Assembly (NCBI GenBank): GCA_025175895.1
Contig: CM045988.1
Coordinates: 88,261,137-88,325,136 of the forward strand
Source: Wurfbainia villosa
Taxonomy: Eukaryota; Streptophyta; Magnoliopsida; Zingiberales; Zingiberaceae
Length of the DNA: 64,000 nucleotides
Direction: 5' to 3'
In this document: in pieces, positions 47,153 to 57,937 of the stretch
Layout: every line of letters begins with the position of its first letter
Numbering within the stretch: the first letter of the stretch is position 1
Program-made: the position numbers and the translations under genes
The notes under the pieces: model-generated
Told to the model about the DNA's origin: nothing
The model's input: only the letters and a program-made list of their open reading frames with translations
The model's database searches: none

Positions 47153-48277
47153 AGATATAATCCCTAGTCTTTCTCAGGTACTTCAATATATGCTTTACCG
47201 CAGTCCAATGTCCCTGTCCAGGATTACTCTGATATCTGTTAACCATGCCCACAGCAAAGCAGATATCTGGTCTCGTACATAGCATCGCATACATAAGGCT
47301 TCCTACTGCCGAAGCATAAGGAACCGCCTTCATCTCCTCTATCTCCTTTGATGTTTTGGGACACATCTCTTTAGATAAAGGAACTCCATGCCTAAAAGGT
47401 AGAAAACCTTTCTTGGAGTTCTGCATGCTAAAACGAGCAAGGATAGTGTCAACATATGAAGCTTGAGATAAGCACAACATCCTTTTCTTGCGATCCCTTA
47501 TAACTTTGATCCCAAGGATGTGTCCCACTTCTCCCAAGTCCTTCATGTCAAACTGTTTGGACAACCATACCCTTACGTCTGATAACACTTTGATATTGTT
47601 GCCAACTAACAAAATGTCATCTACGTATAGTACAAGAAACACCACTACATTTCCGTCACATCTCTTGTATACACAAGGTTCATCCGACTTTGAATAAATC
47701 CATATGGATGGATTACCTCATCAAAGCGGATGTTCCAAGATCTAGAAGCTTGCTTGATCCATAAATGGACCGATTAAGCTTACATACAAGATGCTCTTTG
47801 CCTTTAGCAATGAATCCTCTCGTTGCCGCATATAGATGTTCTCTCAAGACTTCAGTTAAGGAAAGGCATCTTGACATCCATCTGCCAAATCTCATAATCC
47901 ATATGAGCGACTATAGATAAGAGAATTGGATAGACTTAAGCATAGCTCTGCGAAAGGTCTCCTCATAATCGATACCCTCTTTCCGAGTATACCCTTTCGC
48001 GCAACAAGCCTTTTGAAGGTTTCAACCTTCCGTCTACTCCTCTCTTTCTCTTGTAGATCCACTTGCATCCAATGGTTTTTACACCATCGGGTGGGTCTAC
48101 TAGCTCCCAGACCTGATTAGAATCCATAGATTCTATCTCTGAATTCATCGCTTTTTGCCAAGATATTGCATCTCTATCTTGGATTGCCTCGTCATATGTC
48201 CAGGGATCAGGTTCATGTTCACCAGGGACTAAGTCCGAAGACTCTCCCAAAAACATGAATCTGTCGGGTTGTCTCAC
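47142..48277 (-). pseudogene. Element B pol: reverse transcriptase, frameshifted
   Basis: 47963-48277 holds the RT start (WQKAMNSEIESMDSNQVWEL, KTIGCKWIYKRKRG). 47142-47645 has the active site VLYVDDILLVGN, FDMKDLGEVGHILGIKVIRD and MYAMLCTRPDICFAVGMVNR. The intervening 320 bp (fingers and first catalytic Asp region) shows only broken frames. RT is not functional here. Confidence 0.88.
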
Positions 48278-48353
48278 AACCCTCCCACTACGACGAGGTG
48301 CCTCCTGTGTATGCTCTATGACACGCGGTCACGATGACTTGTGGTGTGTCCTC

Positions 48354-49381
48354 TTATGCGGTGATCGAAGTTGGGACTTCCCCTGTCAACTCCTCAAGAA
48401 CAATCCTACTCGTGGACTTGTGGTTCATCACATAGTCCTCCTCTAGAAATCTGGCATTCGTACTCACGATCACCTTCTGATCTCTAGGACTATAGAATAA
48501 ACCACCCTTCGTTCCCTTAGGGTAGCCAACAAACAAGCGCATACATGCAGATTCCAACTTACGGATCTCCCTTGCACATGTCTTTGTACTACCCCAATCC
48601 GAATATGTCTTAGACTAGGCTTTCGCCCATCCACACTGCTCTGTGGGAGTAGAAGTGGACTTAGATGGAACCAAGTTCGTAATGTGTGTCATTGCTTCAG
48701 AGCAAACCCGTAACGAATCAGTAACTCGTAACTCATCATCGATCTAACCATCTCCATAAGAGTCCTATTCCTTCGCTCCGCTACACCATTCTGCTGGGGT
48801 GTGCCAGGTGCAGACAATTGGGATTGAATCCCAGCCTCTGATAAGTAACTCCTAAACTCTCCCAAGAGGTACTCGCCACCACGATCAGATCGTAATGTCT
48901 TGATACTTTTACCTTGATGGTTCTCCACATCAGCCTTGAATTCTTTGAACCTGTCAAAGCATTCAGACTTGCGGCGCATCAAGTAAATGTATCCATATCT
49001 TGAATAATCATCTATAAAAGAGACGAAATATTCAAAACCACCTCTTGCCTGGATAGTCATAGGACCGCACAAATCAGAATGAACCAGTTCTAACACATCT
49101 TTGGCTCTATACCCCTTGGCCTTAAAAGGCCTCTTGGTCATTTTACCTTCCAAGCATGATTCGCAGGTTGGGAGATCCTCCACCACTAATGAACCTAAAA
49201 GTCCATCAGCTATCAACCTTTGAATTCTACTTAGGTTAATATGACCAAGCCTTAGATGCCAGAGATATGTTTGGTTCATCTGCGAAGGTTCTTTTCTCTT
49301 ATTAGATTTAGAAGATGAGCTATTTATTTCTATTTGCATCGTGGGAGTTTTTGGTTCAAGAGTATATAAATTGCCAACCAA
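48354..49381 (-). pseudogene. Element B pol: GAG-pre-integrase and integrase
   Basis: 48689-49381 (230 codons) has the pre-integrase zinc finger (LWHLRLGHINLSRI...CESCLEGK) and the core (LVHSDLCGPM, FIDDYSRYGYIYLM, LRSDRGGEYL, GTPQQNGVAERRNRT), with D, D and E present. A shift then leads to 48354-48557 with the C-terminal part (LFVGYPKGTKGGLFYSPRDQ). Confidence 0.9.
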
Positions 49382-49384
49382 TGT

Positions 49385-49714
49385 ACCAGAACAGATAATC
49401 TCCTATTCCTTTTATAACAACTCTGTCATTAAAAGAAATGAATACCCATCCAAAAACAATTTAGAAACTGAAATTAAATTCTTTCTAAAAGTAGGTACAT
49501 AAAGACAATTTCTTAAAACCAAAACTTTATTCCTATCAAAGATAAATAAACGTCTCCCACGCAATAGCCGCCACCTTTGAAGCATTGCCCATGTATGAGA
49601 CTGTAACCTCTCCTCTAGTCGTTGGGTTTCTGGAACCCCGCAGTATTGCAGACATGATCAGTGGCTCTATCTACACACAGTCGATAGATAACACCGCTAA
49701 ACATGTTTCAACAA
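49385..49714 (-). pseudogene. Element B protease remnant
   Basis: The minus strand gives DRATDHVCN after a damaged D-S-G region, then decayed VGDVYLS-like and FLNCF-like pieces with several stops. The catalytic triad is not intact. Confidence 0.6.
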
Positions 49715-50515
49715 CTAAACAAGAAGATATACCTTTGTTCTTTCGGCGAGGGATCCGCCTTCCAATGTCGATCTGCTTGCAAGTGAAGCACTTGCCTTCG
49801 GCTTCTTCACTCCTGCTCGCGGTCCCACTGCCACTTTCTTTGCTCCACCTTGCTTCTTCTTCTTCTTACCTTTCGGTTTAGAGGAAGAAACCTTCTGAGC
49901 GACCATGGCTTGAGAAATCTGACGAAAAAGCCCCTCTGCCGCCTGGAGTTCTGTCAGAAGCTCCGCCAACGAATACAACCTCTTGTTCATGTTGTAGTTG
50001 AGGCGGAACTGCTCAAAACTCCTAGGCAGAGACTGGAGAATGATATCGACCTGGGTTTCCCCATCGATATCAGCTCCGAGGACTTCCATCTCATTAAGAT
50101 GAGCCATCATCTTGAGAACATGGTCCCTAACGGGTGTTCCCTCGACCATGGTGGTCGTCATCAAGTTTCTCATTGCCTCCTGCCTAGCCGCCCTACTCTG
50201 ATGTCCGAAAAGTTCCTTGAGATTGAACATCATGTCATAAGCTGTGGCTATGGCACGATCTTGATGTTGCGACACATTTGACATAGATGCCAAAATGTAA
50301 CACCGCGCCATCTCATCTGCCTTAACCCATTTCTTATAATGTTCTTTCTCCTTTTCATCAGAGTCATCGGTGGGCTTAGGAGGACAGACCTCGAAGAGTA
50401 CAAATTTGTACTCCTCCGCAGTTAAGACAATATCCAGGTTTCTTTTCCAATCAATGTAGTTTGGTCCAGTAAGTTTGTTTTCTTTTAAAATCACAGCAAG
50501 TGGGTTGAAAGCCAT
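49715..50515 (-). pseudogene. Element B gag (UBN2-type), frameshifted at the zinc knuckle
   Basis: The 266-codon frame starts at ATG 50515 with LTGPNYIDWKRNLDIVLTAE and contains the capsid-type region (MMFNLKELFGHQSRAARQEA, MVEGTPVRDHVLKMMAHLNE, ILQSLPRSFEQFRLNYNMNK) and a Lys-rich linker. At about 49790 a shift moves the zinc knuckle (CFTCKQ...) into another frame, and the His position is altered. The encoded tail after the linker is therefore artefactual. Confidence 0.88.
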
Positions 50516-51563
50516 TTGAAAATCCTAAAAATCACAATGATCAAAAAATATCAGATTTCAAATAATATTGATTCCTCAAAACAATAAAATCCCGAAATCA
50601 ACCAACACCTCAAAACACCGAGAATATCGCATGCCACGATAGTGTGGACGTATACGAATTCTACATTTGTAAGAGGAGGTTTTACCCATTAATTTTATTA
50701 TCTTGTTAACCTTACTTTTTGACAAATAAAATTAATAGTTGGTTCCTCTTTAGCCCTACAAATAAAAGCAGTGACTCCGATGGGGAGGATACTTTTTATT
50801 TGCATCTAAGTGTGCACCATTACACGGTACTAAGGGAATTATTTTGGATTATGTGCCTTACCGATGGGGAAGTACACACGCTCCTAGATAATTTTCTACA
50901 ATCATTATTTGACCTAGTGATCCGCAAACAAACCCATCCGATGGGGAGGAAGGCACTCAGAGCCAACGCGCAAGTTTGTTGCATCACACGTCAAATTGTA
51001 ATGGAGGCCGCGGGAATTAATTAAAATGTCCCTCTCCCACTTAGTAAATTGCAATCGAGGAATTTTAAAACAAACACAACATGCATATAAAACAAATAAG
51101 CAATAAATATGGAAAAATCAGAATTTTTTCAACTATTATGGCATTGTTCTCCAATACGCATCCCGTCGTGTCGCCACCTCGTCCGCTCCATCTTTTCCCG
51201 TGCGCAAGTCACCAAAGAGTTCCGAGCCGAGATAAATCATATTAATTTACATCCATCGATCCTATACTCCACGAAGGAGTGTACAAATAATCTAGATCGA
51301 AAGTAAACTAAAATGAGCGGCTAAACAATGTCGTATTTAATTACAAAAATTAAATACTAATCTAGCCTCGTCAACCCCGAGGATTCAAATAATAAATTTT
51401 TACACACATCCATTCACATACACACACATGGCCATAATAGTCGGATCTTATGCCTGCAATCAAAGAGTTAAACTACGCATATCCTACTATTATCCGGCAC
51501 ATATAATATATGAAAAATGCATAAAAATTAACCGAATCCAAAACACACAAAACTGGAAACCGT
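50516..51563 (-). other. Leader of element B
   Basis: About 1.05 kb between primer site and gag with no coding signal. Plus-strand open frames (50719-51024, 51109-51306) show no domain. Confidence 0.6.
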
Positions 51564-51576
51564 GGCTCTGATACCA
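51564..51576 (-). other. Primer binding site of element B (Met-tRNA)
   Basis: Minus strand TGGTATCAGAGCC, two bases inside the 5' LTR. Confidence 0.92.
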
Positions 51577-51578
51577 AT

Positions 51579-53820
51579 TGTTGGAATATGTCGCTTCGGA
51601 GGCTCATTGGCTCCCATGTCCCCGGATTAAAATTTTCACTAATGAAAGGATTAATCCGGATGGGATGAGCATCCTTAACGACACCATTTCGTCGTCGTGC
51701 TAACAACTCGAGTGGTCGCTTGAACAAACTAGTTGTTCAAGCAACACAACTCTTCTAGTTGGTTAGCCGCGGAAGAGACGACGGACGGATCGCCGGTTTT
51801 TGTGTTTGTCTTCGGGGTCCATGATTATACAATATATTTGCACACACACACATGCATAATCAAAACAAATAAGAACATGCTCAGATCTGTACATAAAGTT
51901 AAAATAACTTTATACCTCACGATCTTCTACCGTATGTCCTATCCTTCTCGTGGACGACGTGTGGACGAAGATCCTCCACGAGTTGAAGCCTTCTAGATCG
52001 AGTTCTCCTCTACCTTGTCCGCTGTGAACAAAGAGAAAAATGAACAAAACCTTTTCCTTTCTAGAACCGGCCACCAAGTAAAGAAGTTTGATGTAATCGC
52101 CGGCCAAGGAACGAATGAATGAACTCCGGCCAACTTTGAAGCAAAGTTGCCGCCGGCCACCAATGGATGAGCGCCGGCCACCAAGAAGCTTGGAACCACT
52201 GGCCACCAAGGATTAAAGGAGAAGAATGAGGGCCGGCCAAGGAAGAAAGGAGAGGTCTATAAGATGGACGCCGGCCAAGCCTTGATGGAGAAGAATGGGC
52301 GCCGGCAACAATCAAGAAGGAGAAAGGTTGCCGCCCAAGCTCTATCTCCAAACCCTAGCCGCCCACCTTGATAAGAGCCAAAACCCTAACTTCAATTCGA
52401 ACCAACTCCTATCTCTTTTCGCCCAACCCTAAGCCATATATTTATAGAATTTAGGAGAAAGTTGGTTAGCCTAAAATATAGGAACTAACTCCTATATTCT
52501 TGCCGCCCAACCCCTAACTCCTCTAGGGTTTGTTGCCGCCCAACCCATGGATGAGCCAAACCCTAATTCTAGAATTTAGGCTTAAGCCTCCTCTAATCTC
52601 CACCGTCGGATCTAGGGATTTAATCTCCACCGTCGGATCTAGGATTTAATCTCCACCGTCGGATCTAGGATTTTATCCCAACCGTCGGATCTAGGATTTC
52701 ATCCCAACCGTTGGATCTAGGATTTCATCCCAACCGTCGGATCTTAGGATTTCATCCTAACCGTCGATTCTAGGGTTTCATCCTAACCATCGGATCTATG
52801 GATTTAATCCAACCGTTGGTTCTAGGGTTTCATCCCAACCATCGGATCTATGGATTCAATCCAACCGTTGGTTCTAGGTTTTGTTTTACATTCTTGGATC
52901 TAGACTTCACAAGGATTATAATAGGCTACGATAGGGACCATAAGGAGGAGTTGGGTCTTGGCCACCCGATGGATCGGAACCACACAATCTTGATCCATCA
53001 ATGATGTTCCATTCCACTAGAGGATCATCATTGAACTACCTCACCAACCCCCATAAATTAATATGGGCTCCATATATTATTTGTACATTAATCTCCCCGT
53101 GTTTAAGATATCGAATGTCCGTCAATTAATTGATTTACTGACCATCAATTAATTAACATCTAACTCCTCGAGTAGTACCACTCAATCCTTATCATCATGT
53201 TGACTAAGTCAACCAGCTGGGTTTACATGATGAACCTTATGAGCTCCTCAAGGGGACATTATCAACCTAATATATAGGACACGGTTTTCTCCTATAATCA
53301 ACGACACACCATGTAAATAATATTATTTCCCAACTTACCGGGCTTATTGATTTAATCCATTTAAATCTCACCCACTGGTAAATCAAAGAAATAAATACTA
53401 AGTACATGTGCCCGTTATTATATCGGGATTAAGAGTATGTACAACATAATATCCGAGGTCCGATTCAATTATGTAGTCAGCACTAAATTGAATCACCTCT
53501 ATGTAGGTCCTGCTCAATACACCTAAGTGTATTAGTGTACCTCTATGTTCAAGATAAAATAATACCAAGCTACACTACAACCATGCCAATGGTTTGTCCA
53601 AAACCATCTTGGTTGTGAGCCTTTACTTATATTTTACAAGGGACTGATAACATGATCTTCTGTGCCACACCAAGCACCATGTTAATTACAATGTAAAATA
53701 TTAGACAATATGCACACATATATAATGAATATATAAAATGCAAACAATGATCATGTGATTCTTATTTCAAAATAAAATGTTCATACAAAAAGAGCTAGGC
53801 TTTCAGTATACATTCCAACA
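51579..53820 (-). repeat. 5' LTR of element B (2242 bp)
   Basis: TGTTGGAATATGTCGC to CATTCCAACA on the plus strand. Near-identical partner of 44390-46612. Confidence 0.93.
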
Positions 53821-53995
53821 CAAGTTACCTACCTAACTTATATGAGTCTTGAGCGATTAGCCAAAGCTAACTTAAGATGCGGTATAATATGGATCTTGTC
53901 CCACTTTGTGACCAGTGGGAGAATCATTTAGTTAAAATGCCTAATTAAATAATTGAAATATGATACATTTTTGCATTTCTGTATTGTAGATCACC

Positions 53996-54203
53996 ATGTC
54001 ATCAAATACGTCGAATACACTCTCTCTGTGATCTGTCCTCGATAAGGACAAGCTCACTGGAGCTAATTTCCTGGACTGGTACAAAAACTTGAGAATAGTC
54101 CTCAAGAAAGAATGTAAAATGTACGTCCTAGACCAGTCCATTCCTAAATCACCCACCCCTACGGCCACTCGTATTGACAAGGATGCTTATAAGAAGCGTC
54201 AAT
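53996..54203 (+). pseudogene. Element A gag, first 69 codons
   Basis: ATG at 53996 opens MSSNTSNTLSL, then TGA at codon 12, then DKDKLTGANFLDWYKNLRIV and LKKECKMYVLDQSIPKSP. This is the N-terminus of copia gag (compare LTGPNYIDWKRNLDIVL in element B). The TGA probably replaces an Arg CGA. The frame is cut at 54203 by element C. Confidence 0.8.
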
Positions 54204-54218
54204 TGTTGGATCGAGCGA

Positions 54219-54250
54219 ATCGCTAGAGGGGGGGGGGGGTGAATAGCGAT
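54219..54250 (-). promoter_or_regulatory. U5 hairpin with constant loop (element C)
   Basis: Plus-strand arms ATCGCTA (54219-54225) and TAGCGAT (54244-54250). The loop is GAG, a long G run, then TGAA. The loop begins 22 nt from the LTR end, exactly as in element E, while the arms differ yet still pair. Confidence 0.6.
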
Positions 54251-54798
54251 AAAAACTTTCGTTCGTTAAAACACGAGTAGACACAACGGAAGATAAAATT
54301 AAATAAAAGAGACAATAGAATTTTTTACTTGGTTTGTAGCCTTCGGCTACTACTCCAAGGCCCTAGTGGTCCTTGACCACGCACGGAGGGCAAATCACTA
54401 ACGAACTCCTCCTCGTTGGAGGTAGGAGTTAATCGGATACAAAAACCACGAAAAGCACGAGGTAGAGGGACACTCCCCCTCTCCTCTTTATAACAAAAAC
54501 TTTAGAACGCAAGTAAAATGAAATACAATAAACACTTTTGTTACCGACAACTTAGAAGGTTGGAGGTTGAAGCTCTAGTCATCGTCTCGGCAGCGCTTCA
54601 TCGTAGGGATGTCGGAGAGTCATAGCTTATTGGAAGCACTTGGAGGCATTTTTAATTGATGAAAAACCCTAAGAGCAGCCCTCCTTTTATAGCCTTTGAG
54701 TCCCTTCTCGAGAGGATCTTCAGCCAATCAAATTTAGGCACCAAACCCCTTAAAATGAGGTGATAAGGCTTGACTCCTCGAAGTTGATCCTTGACCAT

Positions 54799-54909
54799 CA
54801 GTCGACTGATGGTCATCATCAGTCGACTGGTGGCAGCTCCAGTCGAGTCGCAACACTAAGCAGTCGACTGGTTTCAAGCAGTCGAGTGGCTCTTGTGGGC
54901 AGTCGACTG
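54799..54909. repeat. CAGTCGACTG palindrome cluster in C LTR
   Basis: Perfect copies at 54799-54808, 54820-54829, 54861-54870 and 54900-54909, and near copies at about 54840 and 54879. Confidence 0.75.
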
Positions 54910-55321
54910 ATGCTAGCTGAAATCAAAAGTTAGCTTAACAAAAATATAATTTCGACGACCGCCGACCATCAGATCTCGACCTAGACCATCCATGGGATGT
55001 CTTTGGTCAGATCTATGCTTAAGGTCATCCCTGTAAGGAGGATACGACCTCACTTACGCTCACACACACACGAACTTACCACGATACTTACTTTGTAGCT
55101 CTTGCTTCCGGCCTTCCACTCGATTCCTTTGGCTCACTCCGAAGTCACTCAAGTGTCGCCCGACCACCGCGACTTCCTCTAGGTGTCGCTAGCCTTCAGC
55201 TCTAGCTTTAGCACTTTTCTGGACACTCGATTTAGCTCGTGAGATAACACTATGAGCTTAACTTTGTATCGTTTGCTATAATCAAAACTCAGGTTCGACT
55301 TAGGTACCTACTGCACTAACA

Positions 55322-56183
55322 ATCTCCCCTTTTTTGATCTATGACAAACCTACATACAAAGTTAAGAAAATAATATGCATGGAGAAAAATAATATGCATG
55401 AGAATCAAGAAGAATAAAGATTAAGTAGGAGTAGTAGAGATTTTCTTCCAAGTCTCCCCCTTGAGGAAACCTCCCCCTTGACCGAGGGTGAGTCTTGAAC
55501 GAAGATCTTAATCCTCCCCCTTGATGTTTGCTATTTAGGAGGACTTTAAGTAATTAACAATTACTTCTTATCTTGGCCCTTTCTCCCTTTTTAAAACAAT
55601 TAAGTTTAAATACATTTGTAAAAATTAAAGTTAAGTAAAAGAAAATATTTACTTAACTTTTGGCCATGAGAATAAGTATGAAGTCTTAAGTTAAGTTATC
55701 AAAATGATCCCTTAATTTTGCCCTTTTTCTTTCCCTTTTGCCATATATCGAAAAGAGTGGGGGGGGGGGGGGTTTGAAAAAGAAGATACTATAGGTATTA
55801 AGTTTAAGTTTTCAAGTCCAAGCATGTTCCATATTATTTTGAAAATAATATACTAAAAATAAGCTCATCTATATAATGTTCAACTCTTATTTGACTTGAT
55901 TGATATAAAGGATCAATAAGTCCTGGTCAGAGTCGGTTAATATATATGATTATACTCCGTGGTTCATGGCGATGCACTAGCTCTATATCTGGAACCAAGA
56001 GTAAGATCCTAACATCTCACGCCCATCTATGTGACTAAGTACACAAACACATTAGTCCTATGTGTTGTGAGATGTATTGACTCCTTAAATCTATAGGTGC
56101 ATGATGTCTAAGGTATGTCCTATGCTAGTTCCATGAAAGTGAAAAGTAAAAAACAGTAATAAGAAAATATAATTTGTAAATTC
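55322..56183 (-). other. Element C polypurine tract and 3' noncoding region
   Basis: The minus strand reads AAAAAAGGGGAGAT at 55322-55335. The following 850 bp is noncoding, has a run of about 16 G near 55757, and holds the inverted repeat CATCTCAC (56013-56020) / GTGAGATG (56067-56074) within a block shared with element E. Confidence 0.65.
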
Positions 56184-57911
56184 CTATTCTACTACGCACA
56201 TGCCCAATTTTCGTCTTAATAGACTGAATTCGGCTTCGGGTAGGGGTTTAGTAAATAGGTCTATCAAGTTGGACTTCAATTTGACGTATTCGAGTTGTAT
56301 GGCTCCGTGGGCCACATGTTCTCGAATGAAATGGTGTTTGACCTCTATATGTTTGGTTCTAGAGTGACATATTGGATTCTTAGTTAGGTTAATTGAGCTA
56401 ATATTATCTACATGAATTTTAGTGTTCGTAAAGTCTAACTTAAAATCTCGGAGAGTGTGCTTCATCCAAAGAAGCTGAGTGACACACTCACCCATTGCGA
56501 TGTATTCGACTTCGGTGGTAGATAAGGCAATACAGTGTTGATTCATACTGCACCAACTCACTAGATTCGAGCCGAGAAGTTGACAACAACCACTCATACT
56601 CTTTCTATCGAGCTTACTACCGGCATAGTCCGAGTCGGAGTAGCCGGTTAGTTCGAACTCGGTAGATCTATGATACTAAATATCGACATTAAGTGTACCC
56701 TTTAGATATCTAAGGATATGCTTGACTAGAGTTAGGTGAGACTCCTTGGCATAAGTTTGGAACCTTGCGCACATACTTATTGCAAATAAGATATCAGGTC
56801 GACTTGCAGTTAAGTAAAGGAGACTCCCTATCATGCTCCTATAGTATTTTAAGTCAATTGAATTTCCAGTTACATCTTCTTCTATATTTACATTCGTTGC
56901 CATTGGGGTATTAATAAGTTTAGCATCTTGCATTCTAAAGTGTTTAATTAATTTCTTAGTATATTTGTGTTGGTGTAGGTATATTCCATCTTTAGTTTGT
57001 TTAATTTGTAGACCTAAGAAGAAACTCAACTCACCTATTAAATTCATTTCAAATTCACTTTCCATAAGTGAAATGAATTCGTTTAGTAGGATCGAATTGG
57101 TGGTTCCAAAGATGATATCATCTACGTAGATTTGGGCTATGAATATGTCTTTACCTACGGTTTTTACGAAAAGGGTTGGGTCAACTAAACCTTGGTTAAA
57201 TCCTTTGGACTTAAGATAAATCGAAAGCCTCTCGTACCAAGCTCGAGGAGCTTGTTTGAGTCCATAGAGAGCTTTCTTTAATCTAAGGACATGGTCGGGT
57301 TTATCTAGACTTTCAAAACCGGGGGGTTGGCTAACATAAACCTCTTCCTTAATATATCCATTTAAGAATGTTGACTTTACATACATTTGAAACAACTTAA
57401 ATCCTCGATGTGCAACATATGATAATAACATTCGAATGGACTCTAATCTAGCTATTGGGGCATAGGTTTCGTCGTAATCTAAACATTCGACTTGACTAAA
57501 CCCTTTAGCGACTAATCTAGCTTTATTTCTAACTACTTCACCTTTATCATCAAGTTTATTTCTAAACACCCACCTTGTTCCAACGATTGTTTTATCTTTA
57601 GGTGGTGATACTAATTCCCATACTTCGTTCATAGTGAACTGAACTAGCTCTTCTTGCATCGCAATAATCCAATCAGGATCAAGAAGAGCTTGGTCAATAG
57701 TTTTGGGTTCAATTTTGGAAATCAAGGAGATTTGACTAAGATTTCGGTATGAGACTCTACTTCGAACTCCTAAGCTTGGATCACTTATCACTTGGTCGAT
57801 AGGGTGATTCGTTTGAGTCCTAGTTTGATTTGAGTTAGAGTCATCTATCACTTGGTCGATAGGATGACTAGTTTGAGTCCTAGTTTGATTTGGATTAGAG
57901 TCATCTATCAC
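56184..57911 (-). pseudogene. Element C pol: reverse transcriptase and RNase H
   Basis: 56676-57911 (411 codons) is an almost complete copia [74 protein letters not shown] (residues 262-265 YVDD), [20 protein letters not shown] and [19 protein letters not shown]. At residue 177 the catalytic Asp of the usual Q-M-D-V block is Tyr ([11 protein letters not shown]). Its start contains a 20-residue in-frame repeat (57785-57911). After a stop, 56184-56597 is RNase H (WCSMNQHCIALSTTEVEYIA, IHVDNISSI, HIEVKHHFIREHV, DLFTKPL). Confidence 0.9.
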
Positions 57912-57937
57912 TTGGTCGATAGAATGACTTGGTTGAC

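Larger units (their letters stand above)
44385..53825 (-). mobile_element. Copia element B, full length, target duplication CAAGT
   Basis: LTRs at 44390-46612 and 51579-53820 with the target duplication CAAGT at 44385-44389 and 53821-53825. The primer site (51564-51576) and polypurine tract (46613-46623) give minus orientation. Gag, integrase, reverse transcriptase and RNase H are present in order but broken by shifts and stops. The LTRs look almost identical over more than 2.2 kb, so insertion is recent. Confidence 0.93.
42350..54203 (+). mobile_element. Copia element A (5' half; hosts element B, cut by element C)
   Basis: The 5' LTR (42350-42962), primer site, leader (42977-44389 and 53826-53995) and the first 69 codons of gag (53996-54203) are on the plus strand. 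Element B sits in the leader (44385-53825). Element C begins at 54204 inside gag, and the rest of A lies beyond the window. Reading across the B insertion, with one CAAGT copy, the leader is continuous: related phrases (TTGGGCAATTAGCCAAAGCTAAC and TTGAGCGATTAGCC) lie on the two sides. Confidence 0.8.
54204..55321 (-). repeat. 3' LTR of element C (1118 bp)
   Basis: TGTTGGATCGAGCG to CTGCACTAACA on the plus strand. It contains the U5 hairpin (54219-54250), the TATA box TATAAAA on the minus strand at 54685-54691, and a cluster of CAGTCGACTG palindromes at 54799-54909, upstream of the TATA in element sense. Confidence 0.75.

Noticed and set aside
49850..50281. Plus-strand 143-codon open frame
   Set aside because: It is antisense to element B gag and has no domain.
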